From: an uncultured Clostridia bacterium
GTDB taxonomy: Bacteria; Bacillota; Clostridia; TANB77; CAG-508
Assembly: GCA_944386335.1 (NCBI GenBank)
Contig: CALXAQ010000132.1
Span: 1-10,135 of the forward strand
Length of the DNA: 10,135 nucleotides
Direction of reading: 5' to 3'
Shown here: positions 1-5,569 of the stretch, in pieces
How the letters are laid out: each line of letters opens with the position of its first letter
How positions within the stretch are numbered: position 1 is the first letter of the stretch
Notes under the pieces: generated by a model
The model's input: the letters and a program-made list of their open reading frames with translations, nothing else
The model's database searches: none
What the model was told of the DNA's origin: nothing
Translations under genes and position numbers: made by a program

Positions 1-28
1 GTTCTTCGATAATTCTCTTGCTTAAGCT

Positions 29-63
29 AAATATAGTATACTATATTTTTTATTATATGTCAA
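29..63 (-). promoter_or_regulatory. Divergent sigma-A-type promoter with palindromic operator over its -10
   Basis: On the minus strand a perfect TTGACA (plus coordinates 58-63) is separated by 17 nt from TATACT (35-40), a near-consensus vegetative promoter reading towards position 1. A perfect 20-bp palindrome, AAATATAGTATACTATATTT, covers 29-48 and so overlies the -10 and the expected start region, the usual place for a repressor operator. No start codon follows on the minus strand before the window ends, so the controlled gene is outside. An autoregulated repressor or repressor-controlled gene is an inference; the regulator family is not identifiable. Confidence 0.6.
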
Positions 64-150
64 ATGTTTTTTGAATATTCATTTTTTTATTTATTAAAAT
101 AATTTCTATTTGAAGTATAATAGAATACAACAATTTTGGAAAATCCTTTC

Positions 151-178
151 TTGAAAAAATATAAAAAGATGGTATAAT
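151..178 (+). promoter_or_regulatory. Promoter of birA
   Basis: TTGAAA (151-156), a 16-nt spacer and a perfect TATAAT (173-178) lie about 30 nt before the birA start. Transcription would begin near 185, leaving a leader of about 22 nt that contains the ribosome binding site AGAAAGGA (191-198). A second TATAAT at 116-121 lacks a convincing -35. Confidence 0.6.
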
Positions 179-206
179 AAAACAACCAGAAGAAAGGAAC
201 TTAATT

Positions 207-785
207 ATGAACTTAGAAATGATTAAACAAGCAAATACACAATATATAGGAAAAGAAATACTTTATTATCTAGAAATAGAATCTACACACAAAAAAGCAG
301 AAGAATTAGCTAAGAAAAAAAGTATAAAAAATGGAACACTTCTAATTGCAGAAAAGCAAACAGCTGGAATAGGAACAAAAGGTAGAAGTTGGTATACAGG
401 AGAGGAGAACATAGCAATGACAATGGTATTATATCCGAATAATAACATAGAATCTTTAAAAAATTTAACCATAGAGTTAGCACAAGCCATGAAAGAAAGT
501 ATTAAAGAATTATATGGTTATGATCTAATAATAAAAGAACCAAACGATTTATTATTTCATAATAAAAAAATTAGTGGTATTTTAACGCAATGTGCTAGCC
601 AAGAAGGAAAAATACGATATCTTATAATAAGTATAGGTTTTAATGTAAATGAAGAAAAATTTTCAAAGGATATAGAAAAAATAGCCACGTCGTTACAAAA
701 AGAAACAAATAAATTATTCTCTAGGGAAGAGATTATTCAAAAATGGATAGAAAAAGTAGAGAAGATGATAAATACTAATTTTTAA
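207..785 (+). CDS. birA: Short monofunctional biotin--[acetyl-CoA-carboxylase] ligase (BirA family)
   Basis: This enzyme activates biotin with ATP and attaches it to the lysine of biotin carboxyl carrier domains (acetyl-CoA carboxylase and similar) in the cytoplasm. The family signatures appear in order: EIESTH (residues 23-28, biotin pocket start), the glycine-rich biotinyl-AMP loop AGIGTKGRSW (53-62), KEPNDL (110-115, normally KWPND), KKISGIL (120-126, catalytic lysine segment) and SIGFNVN (142-148). It is 192 aa, begins directly with the catalytic domain and has no N-terminal helix-turn-helix, so it should not act as the biotin repressor. It also appears to lack the small SH3-like C-terminal domain of most BirA proteins. 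The start follows AGAAAGGA by 8 nt. It is preceded by its own promoter and looks monocistronic, though no clear terminator was seen after it. Confidence 0.9.
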   Translation: MNLEMIKQANTQYIGKEILYYLEIESTHKKAEELAKKKSIKNGTLLIAEKQTAGIGTKGRSWYTGEENIAMTMVLYPNNNIESLKNLTIELAQAMKESIKELYGYDLIIKEPNDLLFHNKKISGILTQCASQEGKIRYLIISIGFNVNEEKFSKDIEKIATSLQKETNKLFSREEIIQKWIEKVEKMINTNF

Positions 786-959
786 ATTTATGTATGATAA
801 AGTAAAAAAGAGACATACTAAAAATAGAAAAACTCAAATGAAAAAATTTATATATAAGTAAATATTTATCAAGATACACTAAAGACTAGAAAAATTAAGA
901 AAAAACAGCATGGAATATAAATGTAGTAACAAAATAAAAAAGAGAGAGTAGTAATAATT
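786..959 (+). other. A-rich intergenic spacer
   Basis: This stretch between birA and the leader of the next unit is low-complexity A-rich sequence with frequent stops in all frames. A possible -10 (TATAAA, 916-921) has no convincing -35. I see no gene, repeat or terminator in it. Confidence 0.5.
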
Positions 960-965
960 TTTCTA

Positions 966-1029
966 TATCCGCCAAGACGGATGGTTTCTGTGCTTAAATT
1001 AACAAAAAATGGAATAGGTCTTGGTGGAG
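966..1029 (+). promoter_or_regulatory. Candidate two-state RNA leader controlling translation of the Xre gene
   Basis: Two pairings share the same bases. A local hairpin joins ATCCG (967-971) to CGGAT (978-982) around a 6-nt loop. The alternative is an 11-bp helix (one G-U) between TCCGCCAAGAC (968-978) and GTCTTGGTGGA (1018-1028). The second helix buries the GGTGGAG ribosome binding site (1023-1029) of the gene starting at 1034, while the first leaves it free. The element is GC-richer than its surroundings. It matches no riboswitch class I can recall. That it is a translational switch is an inference. Confidence 0.45.
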
Positions 1030-1037
1030 ATAAATGA
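981..1037 (+). CDS. Possible leader peptide overlapping the Xre start
   Basis: An open frame from ATG 981 encodes MVSVLKLTKNGIGLGGDK and stops at TGA 1035-1037, which overlaps the ATG of the downstream regulator (ATGA). This is typical of translational coupling. The frame stays open upstream to about 930 without any ATG, GTG or TTG; its segment LYPPRR immediately precedes M1. There is no good Shine-Dalgarno before 981, although AGAGAGAG lies at 941-948. A ribosome moving along this frame would open the helix that hides the next ribosome binding site. It could instead be a non-coding leader or the remnant of a longer gene. I do not recognise the peptide. Confidence 0.3.
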   Translation: MVSVLKLTKNGIGLGGDK

Positions 1038-1234
1038 GTATAGAAATTTTGTTAAAACAAGTTAGGCAAGAAAAGAATATGACATTAAGTATGCTATCTA
1101 AAAAGAGTGGAGTATCTAGAACACATATCAATGATATTGAAAATAATTTGAAAAGTCCTAGTTTATTTGTGATGGTAAGATTAGCAAAAGCCTTAGATGT
1201 AGAAGTAACGGAGTTGTATAAAATAAAATGGTAG
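1034..1234 (+). CDS. Small Xre/Cro-CI-family transcriptional regulator
   Basis: This 66-aa protein is little more than one five-helix Cro/CI DNA-binding domain. It opens with LLKQVRQEKNMTLSMLSKKS. The turn and recognition helix follow at about residues 25-37 (GVSRTHINDIENN). It ends with the usual PSLFVMVRLAKALDVEVTEL helices (42-61). There is no sensor or oligomerisation domain, so regulation would come through dimerisation or a partner, and the downstream gene is the obvious candidate. The start follows GGTGGAG (1023-1029) by 4 nt, and that site can be sequestered by upstream RNA. Its stop overlaps the next start (ATGGTAG, 1228-1234). Single-domain regulators of this type include SinR/SlrR-like and phage-repressor-like proteins; the target is unknown. 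Confidence 0.85.
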   Translation: MSIEILLKQVRQEKNMTLSMLSKKSGVSRTHINDIENNLKSPSLFVMVRLAKALDVEVTELYKIKW

Positions 1235-1566
1235 TAGAAGAGATGTTAAAACAGGAATTAGATAGAGTGATAGAAGAATATGGATTAGATTCAGAAGAAG
1301 CATATGAGATAACAATAAGAATAGAAGAATTTTTAAAAAATGAAGAATTAAAGAGAAAGTTAGAATCTAAAAATTATTATCAAAATAGCATAAAAGGATT
1401 AATGGAATATATAAAGAATAATGAACAAAATCCTAGTGAACAAAGATGGAACAGATATGCTATAGAACATGGTTATTTATCTGCTAAGGTAATTGGTTAT
1501 TTATCTGGAAAAGGCTTTAATAAATTATGCAAACAAAAAAGAAAGGAACAAATACAAGGCGAGTAG
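1228..1566 (+). CDS. Small protein with degenerate Spo0E-like N-terminus and a W/YA/LS C-terminal domain
   Basis: This 112-aa soluble protein is translationally coupled to the Xre regulator by a 7-nt overlap. Residues about 6-37 (ELDRVIEEYGLDSEEAYEIT and onward) resemble the two-helix Spo0E family, whose members dephosphorylate Spo0A~P. However, the family's SQELD signature is replaced by TIRIEE, so phosphatase activity is doubtful. Residues about 70-105 form a second compact helical segment (PSEQRWNRYA, then YLSAKVIGYLSGKGFNKLC). I recall similar segments in small proteins beside clostridial and phage regulators, but cannot assign it a function. An alternative start is Met6 at 1243. GGAG at 1210-1213 is 14 nt from the chosen ATG, so coupling probably supplies most initiation. 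Its role may be to modulate the Xre partner or sporulation initiation (inference). Confidence 0.65.
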   Translation: MVVEEMLKQELDRVIEEYGLDSEEAYEITIRIEEFLKNEELKRKLESKNYYQNSIKGLMEYIKNNEQNPSEQRWNRYAIEHGYLSAKVIGYLSGKGFNKLCKQKRKEQIQGE

Positions 1567-1588
1567 AATAAAAAAGTAACATAAAGGT

Positions 1589-1612
1589 AGACTTCTAAAA
1601 AGAAGTCTTTTT
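1589..1612 (+). terminator. Rho-independent terminator of the Xre/Spo0E-like unit
   Basis: A perfect 8-bp stem AGACTTCT/AGAAGTCT with an AAAA loop (1589-1608) runs into TTTTT (1608-1612), 22 nt after the preceding stop. Its T-run is also the left arm of a second perfect 9-bp hairpin (1609-1617 with 1627-1635), so the two structures compete. Confidence 0.85.
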
Positions 1613-1653
1613 GTGTTGGAAACAGAAACACAAAAGAATTTTTAAAATAACTA

Positions 1654-1682
1654 TGGACTTTTTTGGAAATTTGACCTAAAAT
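1654..1682 (+). promoter_or_regulatory. Possible promoter of ppa
   Basis: TGGACT (1654-1659) and TAAAAT (1677-1682) are separated by 17 nt, in the gap between the terminator and ppa. It is a moderate match to the vegetative consensus. A closer -35 match, TTGACC (1671-1676), has only poly-A at the right distance for a -10. Confidence 0.35.
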
Positions 1683-1731
1683 AGAAGAGTACAAAAAAAG
1701 TCGAAATAAGAACAAGAAAGGAAGGAAAAAA

Positions 1732-2265
1732 ATGAACAACATATGGCATGATATTAGTCCAGAAAGAATTAAAAAAGATAATTTTGTAGCAGTAATAGAG
1801 ATTTCAAAAGGAGGAAGAAATAAATACGAATTAGATAAAGAAACAGGAATGCTTCGCTTAGATAGAGTATTATATACTTCTACACATTATCCTGCAAATT
1901 ACGGTTTTATTCCAAGAACGTATGCGGGAGATCATGACCCATTAGACGTATTAGTTTTGTGTCAAGAAAAAATAGTATCCCTTGCTTTAGTAGAAGCATA
2001 CCCAATAGGAGTATTAAAAATGATTGATGGCAATGAATATGATGAGAAAATTATAGCGGTAGCGAGAAGAGATCCTTTTTTAAATGATTATCAAGATATT
2101 ACAGAAGTACCAAGTCATATTTCAGCAGAGATCATGCACTTTTTTGAAGTATATAAACAATTAGAAGGAAAACAAACTTCCGTAGATAGAATGATGGGAA
2201 GAGAAGAAGCAGAAAGAATAATACAAGAATCGATTAATAATTACATACAAAAATTTGGCAAATAG
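1732..2265 (+). CDS. ppa: Family I inorganic pyrophosphatase
   Basis: This soluble enzyme hydrolyses pyrophosphate to two phosphates, pulling biosynthetic reactions (nucleic acid, aminoacyl-tRNA and lipid-carrier synthesis) forward in the cytoplasm. At 177 aa it has the length of bacterial family I enzymes. The metal-binding signature is DHDPLD (residues 67-72: D67, D69, D72). Other active-site positions match the E. coli enzyme with a constant offset: E23, K31, E33, R45, Y57, D99, D104, K106, Y141 and K142. All are present, so it should be active. The start follows AAAGGAAGG by 6 nt. Many Firmicutes use the unrelated manganese family II enzyme instead. It is followed after 21 nt by the TPR gene, probably in one transcript. 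Confidence 0.95.
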   Translation: MNNIWHDISPERIKKDNFVAVIEISKGGRNKYELDKETGMLRLDRVLYTSTHYPANYGFIPRTYAGDHDPLDVLVLCQEKIVSLALVEAYPIGVLKMIDGNEYDEKIIAVARRDPFLNDYQDITEVPSHISAEIMHFFEVYKQLEGKQTSVDRMMGREEAERIIQESINNYIQKFGK

Positions 2266-2286
2266 AAAATAAGGATGGAACTTACT

Positions 2287-3510
2287 ATGTGGGAAAGGAT
2301 TATTTTTAATTTATTAGCATTTTATTTGTTCTTAGTGATATTTGTTAGAATGATTAAAAGAAATGATACCAATTATATTTATTTGTTGGGATTACAAGCA
2401 TTAGGTATATTAATTTCTTTTATAGCACTTATCTTCCAAGTAACATTGTCAACTTTTATAGTGATTTTTACTTATATAATTAGTATTTTTCTTCCAATAG
2501 TCATTTTATTAATAGAGAGAAAAGGTATTTTTTTATCAGAGCTAATCTGTAAAATAAAAGTAATTATTGCAAAAGGAACAGGTAAAGAAGAAAGAGCGAG
2601 AAAAGAATTATTAACCCTATTAGAAAAATATCCACACAGTTATCTAGGACATAAATTATTAGCTCAAATATATGAACAAGAAGAAAAAACACAAATAGCC
2701 ATTGAAGAATATATGAGGGCAGTAGAAATACATCCAAAAGAAGATGCAATTTATTATAAAATAGCAGAACTTTTGCATAAAGAAGAAAAAGGAGAACAAG
2801 CGAAAGAAATTTTAGTAGAACTACTAAAAAGAAAACCAGATGATGAAAAAGCAAGTTGCTTACTGGGTGATATTTTGTACGAAAATGAACAATTAAAAGA
2901 AGCGGTGAATGTTTATTTAGAGGCATTAAAATATCATCCAGAGAGTTATAATTTATACTATAATTTAGGAATGGTATATACTAGACTAAATGATTTTCAA
3001 AGTGCAAAAGAATATTACGAAAAAGCAGCACAATTAAATTCTTTATTATATCAAGCAAAATATAGCTTAGCACAAATTGCCTTAATTTATAATGAACTAG
3101 AAGAGTCACAAGAATATTTCATGGAATGTATTAACGGAAGCTTCTTGGAAGACCTTGCCTATTATACACTTGCTTATATTGCTATGTTAAAAGGAGAAGA
3201 AGAGAATGCAATAGAGTATTTAAATGTGGCAATACAAGAGAATGAAAATTTATATGAAAAAGCTAGAAAAGAACCGCTTTTTCAATATATTATAAAAAAA
3301 GTGGATAAACCAAATAAAAATGGAAAACAAGTAAATTGGAGAAAACAGGTATTAAATAAAAAAGAAAAACAAGTATTAATGCATTTACAAAATACTTATG
3401 AATTAGTAGGAAATTTAAATCATAATGATATAAAAGCAATTAGAACTATTAAATTAAAGAGAAAAGAACAACAGGCAAAAGAAAAAGAACAAAAAGAACG
3501 TGAAGAATAG
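2287..3510 (+). CDS. Membrane-anchored tetratricopeptide repeat protein
   Basis: This 407-aa protein has three hydrophobic segments at the N-terminus (about residues 4-21, 29-52 and 55-76). About six TPR units then span roughly residues 100-316, with typical pairs such as YNLYYNLGMVYTRLNDFQSA and EYMRAVEIHP. A strongly charged, lysine/glutamate-rich helical tail runs from about 345 to 407. TPR arrays bind peptides and assemble complexes; the arrangement suggests a scaffold anchored in the inner membrane with its repeats probably in the cytoplasm (inference). The start at 2287 is preferred over an upstream ATG at 2275. AAGGATGG (2271-2278) is 8 nt from 2287, but would overlap or abut the 2275 codon. 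The gene lies between ppa and dpaA. No specific function is recognisable. Confidence 0.8.
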   Translation: MWERIIFNLLAFYLFLVIFVRMIKRNDTNYIYLLGLQALGILISFIALIFQVTLSTFIVIFTYIISIFLPIVILLIERKGIFLSELICKIKVIIAKGTGKEERARKELLTLLEKYPHSYLGHKLLAQIYEQEEKTQIAIEEYMRAVEIHPKEDAIYYKIAELLHKEEKGEQAKEILVELLKRKPDDEKASCLLGDILYENEQLKEAVNVYLEALKYHPESYNLYYNLGMVYTRLNDFQSAKEYYEKAAQLNSLLYQAKYSLAQIALIYNELEESQEYFMECINGSFLEDLAYYTLAYIAMLKGEEENAIEYLNVAIQENENLYEKARKEPLFQYIIKKVDKPNKNGKQVNWRKQVLNKKEKQVLMHLQNTYELVGNLNHNDIKAIRTIKLKRKEQQAKEKEQKEREE

Positions 3511-3538
3511 AATATTTTCCAAGAATAATTCGTAGAAT
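3510..3538 (+). promoter_or_regulatory. Sigma-E/sigma-K-like (mother-cell) promoter before dpaA
   Basis: GAATATT (3510-3516) fits the sigma-E -35 consensus KMATATT exactly. After 14 nt, CGTAGAAT (3531-3538) matches 6 of 8 positions of the -10 CATACAMT. The expected start near 3545 leaves a leader of about 30 nt with the ribosome binding site GAAGGAG (3557-3563). The -35 begins on the last base of the upstream stop codon. Placement before a sporulation gene supports it, but short AT-rich motifs arise by chance in this genome. Confidence 0.45.
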
Positions 3539-3573
3539 AGAAACAAAAGAAAAAATGAAGGAGTGTAAGTGGC

Positions 3574-4446
3574 ATGCAAAAAATAGCTGTTATTGGTGGA
3601 GATTTACGAATGGTAAAATTAGTAGAAATGCTAGCAAAAGATAATTTTGAAGTTTATACGTATGCTTTAGAAAAAGCAGAAAGTATTTCGAAAGTAGAAA
3701 ATGTAAAACAAAAACCATCCATACAAGAAGTACTGCAAGACGTGAAAGTGGTAATTGGACCAATTCCACTATCTAGTAATAATATTAGTATTAATACACC
3801 ATTTAGTGAGACAAATGTTACAATAGAAGAACTCTCACAAGCTTTGAATGGTAAAATATTTATTGCAGGAAATATGAAACCAGAACTGTATGAATATACA
3901 AAAGAAAAAAATGTACAGATAATAGATTTATTAAATAGAGAAGAATTAGCAGTACTGAATACTATCTCTACGGCAGAGGGAGCTATTCAAATTGCTATGG
4001 AGGAGACTAACAGCACCATACATGGAAGTGATGTTTTAGTAATGGGATATGGAAGAGTTGGCAAAATTGTAGCCAATATGTTAAAAGGGATTGGAGCAAA
4101 TGTCTATTGTGAAGCTAGAAAAAATGTAGATTTAGCTTGGATAAAGGCATATGGCTATGTACCTGTTCGACTAAATGAATTGGAAGAAACCTTGCCTAAG
4201 TACGATATTGTTATTAATACAATTCCATCTATGGTGTTAGATGAAAATCGTTTAAGATACTTAAAAAAAGAGTGTTTAATTATAGATTTAGCATCTAATC
4301 CAGGAGGAGTGGATAGAATGGCTAGTAAAAAACAAGGAATTAAAACAATTTGGGCGTTATCTTTGCCAGGGAAAGTGGCACCACTTACTTCAGCAGAATT
4401 TATTAAAGATACAATTTATAATATATTAAAAGAAATGGAAATTTAA
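3574..4446 (+). CDS. dpaA: Dipicolinate synthase subunit A
   Basis: DpaA (SpoVFA) is the NAD(P)-binding subunit of dipicolinate synthase, which oxidises a lysine-pathway intermediate to dipicolinic acid in the mother cell for export into the spore core. The 290-aa protein has two Rossmann-like halves. The N-terminal half has VIGGDLRMVKLVEML at residues 6-20. A conserved linker, STAEGAIQIA (132-141), follows. The C-terminal half has the dinucleotide motif GYGRVG (158-163), then DLASNPGGVD (238-247) and ALSLPGKVAPLTSAEF (261-276), all characteristic of the family. It is full length. The start follows GAAGGAG by 10 nt. The usual partner dpaB (SpoVFB, flavoprotein) does not follow; uppP starts 27 nt downstream. 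A mother-cell-type promoter candidate lies just upstream. Confidence 0.92.
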   Translation: MQKIAVIGGDLRMVKLVEMLAKDNFEVYTYALEKAESISKVENVKQKPSIQEVLQDVKVVIGPIPLSSNNISINTPFSETNVTIEELSQALNGKIFIAGNMKPELYEYTKEKNVQIIDLLNREELAVLNTISTAEGAIQIAMEETNSTIHGSDVLVMGYGRVGKIVANMLKGIGANVYCEARKNVDLAWIKAYGYVPVRLNELEETLPKYDIVINTIPSMVLDENRLRYLKKECLIIDLASNPGGVDRMASKKQGIKTIWALSLPGKVAPLTSAEFIKDTIYNILKEMEI

Positions 4447-4473
4447 TTGTAGATATAGGAGAAGGGAGAAAAA

Positions 4474-5280
4474 ATGGATATTATACAAGCATTTATATTA
4501 GGAATTATACAAGGAGTAACAGAATTATTACCGATATCTAGTTCTGCACATTTGGCTATTATACCATGGCTTTTTGGGTGGACAAATTCAGAAAGTTTTA
4601 AAATTGCTTTTGAAGCATTTGATGTGGCGTTACATTTTGGAACATTATTAGCAATTGGCATTTTCTTCTTTAAAGACTGGATCAATTTAATAAAAGGAGG
4701 ATATCGCCAAGTAGTAAAAAAAGAAAAAAGTTTTGAAGGAAAAATGTTTTGGTATATAGTGATAGCTACTATTCCAGGAGGAGTTATAGGCTTTTTACTA
4801 GACAAATTTGCGGGAGATATATTAGAAAAACCAATTATTATTGCAACAGCATTAATTGTTATGGGAATTATTTTATATGTTGTAGATAAAAAAGCAAAAT
4901 CAAAAGTAACCTATGAAAAAATGACGTTAAAGCAAACTTTTTTAATAGGTCTTTCTCAATGTTTAGCTTTTATACCAGGTGTTTCAAGATCAGGAATTAC
5001 TATGACAACAGCAAGGGCAATGGAAATAGAAAGAGAGTCAGCAGCAAAATATTCTTTTATGCTTTCGGCACCTATTGTATTAGCAGCTACTATTTTTAAA
5101 TGTAAAGATTTTGTTTTTAGTATACCATTTTTTGTGGGAGTATTTACAAGTTTTATTGTAGGAATTTTTGTAATAAAATTTTTATTAAAATATCTACAAA
5201 AGGGTAGTTTTAAAGGATTTGCTATTTATAGAATAATGGCAGGACTTATTATCATTATTATGGCATTATTTATTAGATAA
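4474..5280 (+). CDS. uppP: Undecaprenyl-diphosphate phosphatase (UppP/BacA family)
   Basis: This integral membrane enzyme dephosphorylates undecaprenyl pyrophosphate to recycle the lipid carrier for peptidoglycan and other wall polymers; it also confers bacitracin tolerance. The 268-aa protein has the (E/Q)xxxE motif (Q13, E17), PISSSAHL (20-27), H54 in the first conserved block and PGVSRSGIT (168-176) with the catalytic-site arginine R172. About eight hydrophobic segments are spread over its length. The start follows AAGGGAG (4462-4468). It lies 27 nt after dpaA and before a strong terminator, so it is probably the last gene of that transcript. In B. subtilis UppP is the recycling phosphatase most important during sporulation, which fits the coupling to dpaA. 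Confidence 0.95.
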   Translation: MDIIQAFILGIIQGVTELLPISSSAHLAIIPWLFGWTNSESFKIAFEAFDVALHFGTLLAIGIFFFKDWINLIKGGYRQVVKKEKSFEGKMFWYIVIATIPGGVIGFLLDKFAGDILEKPIIIATALIVMGIILYVVDKKAKSKVTYEKMTLKQTFLIGLSQCLAFIPGVSRSGITMTTARAMEIERESAAKYSFMLSAPIVLAATIFKCKDFVFSIPFFVGVFTSFIVGIFVIKFLLKYLQKGSFKGFAIYRIMAGLIIIIMALFIR

Positions 5281-5301
5281 ATACAAGATAATATAATTCA
5301 T

Positions 5302-5354
5302 CACAAATATTTTACTGTTAGAAATAATAAGCAGTAAAATACTTGTGTTTTTTT
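5302..5354 (+). terminator. Strong rho-independent terminator after uppP
   Basis: A 16-bp stem with a single mismatch pairs CACAAATATTTTACTG (5302-5317) with CAGTAAAATACTTGTG (5332-5347) around a 14-nt loop. Seven T residues follow directly (5348-5354). It separates the dpaA-uppP unit from the pilus locus. Confidence 0.9.
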
Positions 5355-5376
5355 ATGTAATGCGTTTAAAAACAAT

Positions 5377-5420
5377 ATTACAAAAAAATTACATTTATAT
5401 TACAACTATATTAAATGTAT
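5377..5420 (+). repeat. Four 11-bp phased direct repeats upstream of the pilus promoter
   Basis: ATTACA occurs at 5377, 5388 and 5399, and a variant ATTAAA at 5410: exactly 11 bp apart, ending against the -35 at 5420-5425. An inverted copy (TGTAAT) lies at 5356-5361. Spacing of one helical turn places all copies on one DNA face, as expected for head-to-tail binding of an activator. The binding protein is unknown; an intrinsically curved or UP-like element is the alternative. Confidence 0.55.
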
Positions 5421-5447
5421 TGACTTTTATACAAAAAAAGATAAAAT
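5420..5447 (+). promoter_or_regulatory. Promoter of the pilus operon
   Basis: TTGACT (5420-5425), a 16-nt spacer and TAAAAT (5442-5447) form a good vegetative promoter directly after the phased repeats. Transcription would start near 5454, giving an untranslated leader of about 115 nt before the pilMN start codon. Confidence 0.55.
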
Positions 5448-5485
5448 AAGGTCATGAATATATGAGGTTTGTAAAAATTTAGCAA

Positions 5486-5532
5486 AAAAAATACATAAAA
5501 AAACCAAGTATTTTTTGTCTTTTTATGTCGAA
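5486..5532 (+). promoter_or_regulatory. Leader with two competing AU-rich hairpins and a Spo0A-box match
   Basis: AAAAAATAC (5486-5494) can pair with GTATTTTTT (5508-5516), while ACATAAAAA (5493-5501) can pair with TTTTTATGT (5520-5528). The left arms overlap by two bases and the helices interleave, so only one can form. The first hairpin is followed by GTCTTTTT (5517-5524), resembling a weak attenuator. TGTCGAA at 5526-5532 is a perfect match to the Spo0A-box core, downstream of the transcription start. Each piece is weak alone in AT-rich DNA. Confidence 0.3.
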
Positions 5533-5569
5533 TAATACTATTGTAAATCTAAAAAACAAAGGAGATATC

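Noticed and set aside
1..25. 3' end of an upstream + strand gene (frame reading FFDNSLA then stop)
   Set aside because: Too short to support, and the strong minus-strand promoter at 35-63 points to a divergent gene instead.
1699..1705. Spo0A-box-like AGTCGAA before ppa
   Set aside because: One mismatch in a 7-base motif within AT-rich DNA is expected by chance.
1497..1742. Minus-strand open frame opposite the terminator
   Set aside because: It crosses a rho-independent terminator and two + strand genes, and its protein is a Phe/Leu-rich shadow of A-rich DNA.
2564..2926. Minus-strand open frame opposite the TPR gene
   Set aside because: It is a Leu/Phe/Val shadow of Lys/Glu-rich coding sequence, without a ribosome binding site or recognisable domain.
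4443..4805. Minus-strand open frame opposite uppP
   Set aside because: It lies over conserved uppP motifs and has no recognisable features of its own.
5525..5569. In-frame upstream ATG adding 15 residues to the PilMN protein
   Set aside because: No ribosome binding site precedes it, it lies in a T-rich hairpin, and AAAGGAG sits 5 nt before the ATG at 5570 where PilM homology begins.
5450..5569. c-di-GMP riboswitch in the pilus leader
   Set aside because: None of the conserved class I or II core sequences could be found; only AU-rich hairpins are present.
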